DNA of 64,000 nt, taken from contig JBAZNI010000001.1 in assembly GCA_041649295.1 (NCBI GenBank), positions 186,001-250,000 of the forward strand, given 5' to 3'. The translations under genes and the position numbers were made by a program. This stretch comes from JACPLR01 sp041649295. Its GTDB lineage: Archaea > Nanobdellota > Nanobdellia > Pacearchaeales > GW2011-AR1. How positions within the stretch are numbered: position 1 is the first letter of the stretch; every line of letters starts with the position of its first letter. The notes beneath the pieces are model-generated. The model saw only the letters and a program-made list of their open reading frames with translations. It made no database searches and was not told the origin of the DNA. Positions 57,713-64,000 of this stretch are shown piece after piece.

Positions 57713-58284
57713 GCGGTAAATTAATTGTTTGTGAAGGATTAGATTGCTCAGGAAAGACTACAGCAATAGAAAAAGTAATTAATTCCAATCCCGAATATGT
57801 TTACAGTAAAGGAATTGGTTCAAATTCCAGGTTCGGAAGAACAGCAAGAAGATTTCCTTCAACTTTTATGTTTCTTTCTGAACTGATATATAATACTTAC
57901 ACCCGCATATTGCCTAATCTAAGAGAAGATAAAACTGTTTTGCAAGATAGATATGATGTTTCAGTAACCTCTTTTGTTCCGAATACCAATAGGAGATATA
58001 ATCAGTTATTAATACATGTTGCGAAATTATTAATTCCAGAACCAGATGCAATTGTATACTTTCATTTGCCTCTTGAAGAAAGAATTAAAAGATTAAAACA
58101 GAAAGGAAAGAAATACGAATTAATGCTTGCTGAAAATCCAGATAGGATCATATTAAGAGAAAAAGAATATGAGAAATGGTACAATCAGTTTAATGGTCCA
58201 AAAACAAGAATCGATACGGCAAGAAATAACATCGAACAAACAGTTATAATTCTAGAAGATTTTATTAAATTAGTTTCAGAGTAA
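57709..58284 (+). CDS. dTMP-kinase-like P-loop nucleotide kinase
   Basis: 191 residues. Walker A GLDCSGKTT (10-18), DR motif in VLQDRYDVS, LPLEERIKRLKQKGKKYE (lid-like region). Layout of thymidylate kinase, though the N-terminal EGLDCSGKT carries C in place of the usual G/A and the sequence is divergent. Shares the ATGA overlap with radical SAM 2. Could phosphorylate an unusual nucleotide made by the operon; that is a hypothesis. Confidence 0.8.
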   Translation: MSGKLIVCEGLDCSGKTTAIEKVINSNPEYVYSKGIGSNSRFGRTARRFPSTFMFLSELIYNTYTRILPNLREDKTVLQDRYDVSVTSFVPNTNRRYNQLLIHVAKLLIPEPDAIVYFHLPLEERIKRLKQKGKKYELMLAENPDRIILREKEYEKWYNQFNGPKTRIDTARNNIEQTVIILEDFIKLVSE

Positions 58285-58361
58285 ATTTCAACTCCCAAGA
58301 GCACGTAACCGCCAATTTTTGCAGAGTAGAAAAAGATGATAATTTATAAAATTGGATAAAT

Positions 58362-59085
58362 ATTCTCGCGATTTTCCATTAGATTTAAATATCTCTATGC
58401 CTTAACATATTATTCTAATGGTTTATAAGCTTTGAATAGTTCTTTAAAGAAAATGAAATTAGGAAAAACGCTTTATGTAATTAATAGAAAGGATTGGCAT
58501 TCATGGCTTAGAAAAAATCATACTAAAGAAAAAGAGATATGGTTGATTTATTATAGAAAAGCATCTGGCAAACAAAGAATATTATATAACGATGCTGTTG
58601 ATGAAGCGCTTTGCTATGGATGGATAGATAGTATTATTAAATCAATAGACAAAAACAAGTATGCACAGAGGTTTACTCCTAGAAGAGCTGGGAGCCAAAT
58701 TTCTGAGATGAACAAAGAGCGAATACGCAGATTAATTAAACAAAAAAGAATGACATCTAATGGGATTAAAGCTGTTGAAAAAGTATTTAATTTATCTAAA
58801 GACAAAACAGAAAAGCATATAGTTGCACCAGATATAATAAACGCGCTTAAAGCTAATAAACTTGCTTGGAAAAATTATCAGCAATTTTCAGAAGGTTATA
58901 AGAAAGTTCGTATTGGATACATAGAAGGATATAGAAATCGAAATATGGAAGAATTTGAAAAAAGGCTAAGACATTTTATTAAGATGACTGCAAAAAATAA
59001 GAAATTTGGAATGGTGCAGTAATAAGTTATATATGGGTAAATAATTCTCGCGATTTTCCATAGATTTAAATATCTCTATGCCTTA
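58362..59085. repeat. Duplicated promoter element flanking the YdeI-like gene
   Basis: 58362-58404 and 59044-59085 are identical apart from one inserted T (17 + 25 matching bases). The element contains ATTCTCGCGATTTTCCA followed by the TATA box GATTTAAATATC. One copy precedes the YdeI-like gene, the other the TIM-barrel gene, so both may answer to one regulator. Confidence 0.8.
58453..59022 (+). CDS. YdeI/OmdA-family protein
   Basis: 189 residues from ATG 58453, about 28 bases after TATA-like TTTATAAGC. Family phrases: INRKDWHSWLRKNH, EIWLIYYRKASGK, AVDEALCYGWIDSIIKSID, YAQRFTPRRAGSQIS. This family is annotated as YdeI/OmpD-associated; members have been linked to bacteriocin protection, but the reaction is unknown. 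Widespread in bacteria, so possible horizontal transfer. Confidence 0.88.
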   Translation: MKLGKTLYVINRKDWHSWLRKNHTKEKEIWLIYYRKASGKQRILYNDAVDEALCYGWIDSIIKSIDKNKYAQRFTPRRAGSQISEMNKERIRRLIKQKRMTSNGIKAVEKVFNLSKDKTEKHIVAPDIINALKANKLAWKNYQQFSEGYKKVRIGYIEGYRNRNMEEFEKRLRHFIKMTAKNKKFGMVQ

Positions 59086-59123
59086 TTTATCATATTAATT
59101 AGAGGAGATTATAAGCAAAGAAA

Positions 59124-60911
59124 ATGGCAAGTTATGAATATTTTTATCCAGGAAAACATTATGACTTAGATTATGACAGCTTAGGAGCGCCTTCTGGCTA
59201 TCAGGAAAAGATTTCTAATCTAGGTATAACAATTGACCCAAGAACAGCAAATCAGTTAAAAGAGGTTCAGGATAAATTAAATACAGGATTAAAACAAATT
59301 GAAGTTCAGGGGTTAATGCCAAATGTTTTTGAAGCAATTCCTGAACAGCATTTAAAAGAAATTAATAGAAGTGCAAAATTAACAAATGCTAAATTAAGTT
59401 TGCACGGGCCTTTAGTAGAAGCATCTGGATTTGATGAAAGAAAAGGATGGAGTGAAGAAAACAGAGCTCATGCAGAAAGGCAGATATCTCAGGCACTTGA
59501 AAGAGGGCATACACTTGACCCTGATGGAAATATTGTTGTTACATTTCACTCAACTTCACAGCTTCCTGAAATGAGTTCAAAAGAAAAAACAGATGGCAAA
59601 GAACAGGATGTTTCTATGTATGTAATTGACTCAAGAACTGGTGATGTAAAAATGATTAAAAAAGAAGAGCATTACTTTCCAAAAAGCAAAGATGCCAACG
59701 GATATATTTTTGAACCAAAAAAAGAATTAGAAGAATATAATAAAAAATATTGGTCGCAAGCAGTTAATAATTTTGCATATTCTTCAGAAAGAGGGTTGAG
59801 AGATTTTGAAGATGTGCAGAGGCAAAAAAAGCAGATGGAACAGGAAATAGAAGAATTAAAAGCAGAAAAAAAAGAACTGCCGCAAGAAGTTAAAGAAAAG
59901 ATTGAGCATAGAATGGATAGAGATGAAAATCTTGCGAATATATTTTTGCAGGATTCTTATAATCAGTTAAAAATGCTCTATGATATTGCTTATAAAAGTG
60001 CAAAAGAAAAAAATGATACAGATGCTCTTAATAAATTAAATTCATTTAAACAAGAGGTAATCAGCAATTATGATTCATTAGCTCAAAATAACACAGAATC
60101 TCTTAATAAAATAGTTTCAAAAGGAATAGATGTTCTTCAGAAAATAGAAGATGTGGAAATATACAAGCCATTTCAAGAGTTTGTTCTTGATGAATCTTCA
60201 AAAACATTTGCAAATGCAGCTCTTAATTCTTATAAAAAATTCAAAGATAAAGCTCCTATAATAAGCATTGAAAATCCCCCTGCTGGCATGGGGCTAAGCA
60301 GAGCAGATGATATTAAAAAATTAATTGAAAAATCACGAGAAGAACTTTCTAAAAAACTTCAGAATCAGGGGCGTTCTGCATCTGAAGCAAATGCAATTGC
60401 AGAAAAAATGATTGGCGCTACTTGGGATGTCGGGCACATTAATATGATTAGAAGATTTGGGTATAGTGAACAAGACGTTATTAAAGAAGCTGAAAAAATA
60501 AAACCCTATCTTAAACATGTTCACTTATCAGATAACTTTGGATTTGAACATACTGAACTTCCAATGGGGATGGGAAATGTTCCTATGAAAAAAATTATGG
60601 AAGCACTTGGAAAAAAAGGCGAGCAAGCTAAAAAGATAATTGAAACTGGGGATTGGTATCAGCATTTTAAAACAAGCCCTGTTCAGGAAACACTTAATGC
60701 TTTTGGAGCATCTACTTATGATAGAATAGGAGCTCAAACATGGACGCAAATTTCTTCAAACTATGGAGGAAATTACTTTTCAGGTTATGGGATAATGCTT
60801 CCGGAAAAACATTTTGAAACATATGGGGGAGGATTTTCAAACTTGCCAAGTGAATTAGGAGGACAAGTGCAAAGAAAAGGCTCGAAGTTCAGCGGAACTC
60901 CGAATGAATAA
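59124..60911 (+). CDS. Xylose-isomerase/endonuclease-IV-like TIM-barrel protein with helical insertion
   Basis: 595 residues. TIM-barrel metal motifs spread over the chain: LSLHGP (about 91), FHST, ISIENPPAGMG (about 380), TWDVGHINM (about 433), VHLSDNFGFEHTELPMGMG (about 471-489). A long charged helical segment (about 210-350, with EKKELPQEVKEKIEHRMDR) is inserted between barrel strands. The motifs resemble sugar-phosphate isomerases/AP endonucleases of the AP2Ec group. Exact substrate unknown. Strong GAGGAGA ribosome-binding site. Confidence 0.75.
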   Translation: MASYEYFYPGKHYDLDYDSLGAPSGYQEKISNLGITIDPRTANQLKEVQDKLNTGLKQIEVQGLMPNVFEAIPEQHLKEINRSAKLTNAKLSLHGPLVEASGFDERKGWSEENRAHAERQISQALERGHTLDPDGNIVVTFHSTSQLPEMSSKEKTDGKEQDVSMYVIDSRTGDVKMIKKEEHYFPKSKDANGYIFEPKKELEEYNKKYWSQAVNNFAYSSERGLRDFEDVQRQKKQMEQEIEELKAEKKELPQEVKEKIEHRMDRDENLANIFLQDSYNQLKMLYDIAYKSAKEKNDTDALNKLNSFKQEVISNYDSLAQNNTESLNKIVSKGIDVLQKIEDVEIYKPFQEFVLDESSKTFANAALNSYKKFKDKAPIISIENPPAGMGLSRADDIKKLIEKSREELSKKLQNQGRSASEANAIAEKMIGATWDVGHINMIRRFGYSEQDVIKEAEKIKPYLKHVHLSDNFGFEHTELPMGMGNVPMKKIMEALGKKGEQAKKIIETGDWYQHFKTSPVQETLNAFGASTYDRIGAQTWTQISSNYGGNYFSGYGIMLPEKHFETYGGGFSNLPSELGGQVQRKGSKFSGTPNE

Positions 60912-61110
60912 AAGTATAAATCAATGCGCAACAAGTTGCTCAAGTTAATCTATAAAAAATTCGTTCTTCTGTTTTTTACTTTATCTTAGATGGCAAGTTT
61001 AAACAACTCCCGCTCAACTCGCTTAAAGCTAGGGAAAGTTATGATATATTAACCTGTCTAAAATTAAAAACATTTAAAAACAAAATTAACTAAATAATAG
61101 TAGTAAGAAT

Positions 61111-61971
61111 ATGGCAAAGAAGAAAGAGGAGAGCAGAAACTCTGTTTTTAAATCAAAGAAGAAAGTTAAAAGCAGTTTGTCTAGGATTAAAACTTTAGAC
61201 TTAAGAAGTGAAAAAGATATTGCAATGGATTTTGCAGTTAAAATTTATAAGAGATTTGATAAGATGGTTAAGGCAGTTGTTTTGTTTGGCTCAACTACAA
61301 AAAAAACCGCAAATGAGTCCTCTGATATTGATTTAATAGTTATTATTGATGATGCGGCAATTCAGTGGGACCAGGAATTAATCGCATGGTATAGGGAAGA
61401 ACTTTCAAAATTAGTTTCTACAAATCCATATAAAAAAGAGCTTCATATAACAACAACAAAAATTACAACTTGGTGGAATGATTTAATCAAAGGAGACCCG
61501 GTTATTCTTAATGTTTTAAGATACGGAGAAGCATTAGTCGACATTGGAGGATTTTTTAATCCAATCAAAGCACTTTTAATCCAGGGAAGAATTAGAAAAA
61601 CTCCAGAGGCAATTTACAATGCTCTTGATAGGGCACCAGAACATTTTAGAAGAAGCAAACTTGCCGAATTAGGAGCTATTGAAGGTTTGTTCTGGGCAAT
61701 GGTTGACTCAAGTCAGGCAGCTTTAATGTCTGCAAATATAATGCCCCCTTCACCTGAGCAGATTCCTGCTTTGCTTAAAGAAATATTCGTTGATAAAAAA
61801 ATGCTGAAAATGGATTATGCTGTCTGGTTTAGAGATTTGTATGTTCTTCACAAAGACATTACTCATGGGAAAATTACTGATTTGAAAGGTGTTCAGATAG
61901 ATAATTGGCAGGAGCGCACAGAAAAGTTTATCGGTGAAATGGTAAGGATTGTTAATGAGTCGATTTCTTGA
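61111..61971 (+). CDS. Fused nucleotidyltransferase (MNT) - HEPN protein
   Basis: 286 residues. Basic N-terminal tail (KKKEESRNSVFKSKKKVK), nucleotidyltransferase core with G60-S61 and D72/D74 (SSDIDLIVII), and a helical C-terminal part. This ends in a HEPN-like motif R241-x5-H247 (WFRDLYVLHKDITHG), the RNA-cleaving RX4-6H signature. Toxin and antitoxin activities are thus in one chain, unlike the separate pair at 15636-16689. It may not be a toxin at all; conserved DPANN proteins of this layout could be housekeeping. Confidence 0.8.
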   Translation: MAKKKEESRNSVFKSKKKVKSSLSRIKTLDLRSEKDIAMDFAVKIYKRFDKMVKAVVLFGSTTKKTANESSDIDLIVIIDDAAIQWDQELIAWYREELSKLVSTNPYKKELHITTTKITTWWNDLIKGDPVILNVLRYGEALVDIGGFFNPIKALLIQGRIRKTPEAIYNALDRAPEHFRRSKLAELGAIEGLFWAMVDSSQAALMSANIMPPSPEQIPALLKEIFVDKKMLKMDYAVWFRDLYVLHKDITHGKITDLKGVQIDNWQERTEKFIGEMVRIVNESIS

Positions 61972-62276
61972 AAAATTAGATAGTAAGCATTAGTAGAAAC
62001 AATATGGATTATTTTTACATTAAAGAAATATAAAAGAGAAATCTGCTGAATAGCGATTTCGAAGTTTTTCACTTTTAATTAATCTCTAGGATTATTTATA
62101 TTAACTTAGATTTATAACTAAAAACTTAACGAAGTTTGTTTTGAGCAGAGGTATATTAATTATTTTAATGTAAAAGATGATTGATGTTTTACTAATAGAT
62201 AAATAAATTACTATAGAAACATATTCTTGACATTAAAATATAATTGATAATCGATTGGGTTGATAATAAAAACTCT
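61972..62276. other. 305-base AT-rich intergenic region, nothing recognised
   Basis: No open frame of note, no stable hairpin, and only AT-rich stretches downstream of two converging genes. I see no RNA gene or repeat here. Confidence 0.5.
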
Positions 62277-64000
62277 TTAATCCAGCCCTTCAAATATGCT
62301 TTTAATAGCTTCTTCTTCTGATTTCTTTAAGGGCTTTTTATTTGAATCTGGCTCTATTTGTTCCTGAAGAAAATTATTTTCGTACTGCCCGTAAGATTCT
62401 TCTATAGGCTCGCCATAATTTTCAGCAACATAGCTGGGTGGAGTGTATTTCCTTTCTTGCTGTATTATTTTATGTTCTTCTGGCTGTTTCCTTGCCTCTT
62501 TTTCTTTATTTTCATCAAATTTTTCTTCAGTTTGTTTTATTATCTCTTGTTTTAATACATTTTCTATTTTTGTTACAATATTCTCTGCTTTTTGCTGAGG
62601 AGGAATATCATTTTTTTGTTTGTAATTGTTTTTATTATTATCTTTGAATCTGTTTTTGTTTTGCCATTTGTTTTCAGGCCTATTTGTAAGTTTGTTAAAT
62701 TGTTTCTCATTTGTTTTATTGCCTTCATTATATGATTTATTGTTCTTCTCTAGTTCAGAAACTAAAACAGAAATATCATAAGCAGCATCTGCATTTACAG
62801 AAATGCTGTCAATTCCTGTTTCAATAAGATATTTAACCATATCTTTATTGCTTCCTGACTGCCCGCAGATACTTGATTCAACTTTCATCTCCTGGCATGT
62901 TCTTATAACTCTTTTTATTTCATTAAGAATCGCTGGATGCATTTCATTATATAGATACTGAACATCTTCGTTATTTCTGTCAATTGCTAATGTATACTGC
63001 GTTAAATCATTTGTTCCAAAACTTATGAATTTTACAACTCCGGTTTTAAGCAAATCTTTTATAACTAAACAAGCAGAAGGTGTTTCAACCATTATCCCTA
63101 AATGTATTTTATTCATTCCAAGTTCATCAATAATTTCTTTTGTTTTTAAAACTTCATCAACCGAAATTACCTGAGGAATCATAATTCCAAAAGTTTTGTC
63201 ATGGAATTTTTCAGATACTTTCTTGACTGCATTTAACTCTGCTTTGAATAACTTTGGATTTTTTAATGAAAACCTTATTCCATGCATTCCCAGCATAGGG
63301 TTTCCTTCATTTTGCTCTGGAGCTCCTTCTAATGTGCTGTATTCGTCTGTCCTTAAATCAGAAGCCCTTATCCAGATTTCTTTAAAATGCTCTGAAATTT
63401 TTTCTATTCCTTTTTCTAAAACATTTGTATATTCTGCTAACTTATTCTCCTTTAAAAATAATGCAGGATGTTTTCCAGAAGATGCAATGATGCCTTCTAA
63501 TCTTAATAACCCAATTGCACTGCACTTTGTTTTTGAAGCTCTTTCAGCAGCTTCTGGCAAGTCAAGAATAACTTTTATTTTCGTTTTTGTAGGCACAATT
63601 GGTTTTACTTCTGATTTAACTGTTTCTGTTTTTCCTGAATAAACTTTTCCATTTGAACCATCAACAGTTACTATCTGCCCTTCTTTTAACTCATTTGTTG
63701 CTCTTTCAGTTCCGACAACAGCAGGTATTCCCATTTCTCTGCTTACAATTGCAGCATGGCTGGTTATTCCCCCTTCATCAGTTATAATTGCTGCAGACTT
63801 CTGCATAGTTATGACCATGTCAGGATTTGTCATTTGAGTTACTAATATATCCCCTTTTTGGACTTTATCCAAATCTTTTAAGTCCATAACAATTTTGACT
63901 TTTCCCGAAGCAACACCTGGAGAAGCTCCTAGTCCGGACAATAACATTTCCCCTTTTATTTCTGCAGAAGCAGATTTTGCTTCTGTAGTAACTGGGCGTG
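62277..64000 (-). CDS. ppsA: Phosphoenolpyruvate synthase, C-terminal part, with disordered tail (partial)
   Basis: Interconverts pyruvate and PEP. The frame is open to the right edge (RPVTTEAKSASAEIKGE precedes the first internal Met at 63947), so the N-terminal ATP-binding domain lies outside. Seen here: the swivelling phospho-histidine domain (TDEGGITSHAAIVSREMGIPAVVGT) and the PEP-binding barrel (GIRFSLKNP, GIMVETPSA, FISFGTNDLTQYTLAIDRN, SICGQSGSN with the catalytic Cys). After the normal end, about 155 extra residues rich in Asn, Lys, Gln and Glu follow, predicted disordered. Confidence 0.92.
   Translation of the reverse strand, partial: RPVTTEAKSASAEIKGEMLLSGLGASPGVASGKVKIVMDLKDLDKVQKGDILVTQMTNPDMVITMQKSAAIITDEGGITSHAAIVSREMGIPAVVGTERATNELKEGQIVTVDGSNGKVYSGKTETVKSEVKPIVPTKTKIKVILDLPEAAERASKTKCSAIGLLRLEGIIASSGKHPALFLKENKLAEYTNVLEKGIEKISEHFKEIWIRASDLRTDEYSTLEGAPEQNEGNPMLGMHGIRFSLKNPKLFKAELNAVKKVSEKFHDKTFGIMIPQVISVDEVLKTKEIIDELGMNKIHLGIMVETPSACLVIKDLLKTGVVKFISFGTNDLTQYTLAIDRNNEDVQYLYNEMHPAILNEIKRVIRTCQEMKVESSICGQSGSNKDMVKYLIETGIDSISVNADAAYDISVLVSELEKNNKSYNEGNKTNEKQFNKLTNRPENKWQNKNRFKDNNKNNYKQKNDIPPQQKAENIVTKIENVLKQEIIKQTEEKFDENKEKEARKQPEEHKIIQQERKYTPPSYVAENYGEPIEESYGQYENNFLQEQIEPDSNKKPLKKSEEEAIKSIFEGLD

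Overview
The window looks like chromosome of an AT-rich DPANN archaeon, most likely from the Woesearchaeota/Pacearchaeota side of the Nanoarchaeota. Archaeal housekeeping genes support this: dphB, taw1, dtdA, an Ogg2-type glycosylase, TrmB-family regulators, a tandem Lrp/AsnC protein, archaeal ArgS and IleS. So do many genes with a TATA box about 25-28 bp before the start codon (leaderless mRNAs) and many small membrane proteins. I made the taxonomic call from gene content only.

Layout. 1-8057: exported or surface proteins (beta-helix/Ig, Ig-like, an acidic secreted protein) with a membrane GT2 glycosyltransferase. 8136-9901: a C5-cytosine DNA methyltransferase convergent with a Vsr-type endonuclease, and tRNA-Leu(UAA). 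10071-11403: very small proteins, mostly membrane. 11514-19923: argS, zinc ribbon, TrmB regulator, Kazal-like protein, an MNT/HEPN pair with a nonsense-mutated HEPN gene, ileS. 20055-26363: a five-gene surface-glycan operon (PIG-L deacetylase, WbqC, GNAT-DegT fusion, polysaccharide deacetylase, GT2). 26464-27979: dphB in operon with a XerA-like tyrosine recombinase.

28.0-38.6 kb is the most unusual part: an integron-like cassette array. It starts directly beside the recombinase gene. Seven non-coding elements run from a left TAACA-type box to a right TGTT(A)-type box, usually preceded by a CGCGAT-like string. Five of them carry a short hairpin around a TTGCA/TTGCG loop whose stem covaries. 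They separate units of one to five small genes with their own promoters: two intact TrmB regulators and one decayed one, DUF2683/RelE and AbrB/PIN toxin-antitoxin pairs, an EF-hand membrane protein and several unrecognised proteins. Several units are also bracketed by private perfect inverted repeats of 10-15 bp, and many genes end in perfect hairpins with 3-nt loops. The recombinase shows no integron-integrase insertion and shares an operon with dphB. So this is either an integrase-less attC-like array, cassettes using the host XerA, or a different inverted-repeat cassette system.

38.6-64 kb returns to ordinary chromosome: ogg, MBL hydrolase, fused pyrE-pyrF, nth, an AlbA_2 membrane protein, dtdA, CBS protein, patatin, a 1280-residue surface protein coupled to a ribbon-helix-helix protein, CorA-like protein, taw1, tandem Lrp. 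Then comes a compact operon of HD hydrolase, two radical SAM/SPASM enzymes and a dTMP-kinase-like enzyme. The end holds a YdeI/OmdA protein, a TIM-barrel protein, a fused MNT-HEPN protein and a PEP-synthase gene cut by the right edge that carries a long disordered tail.
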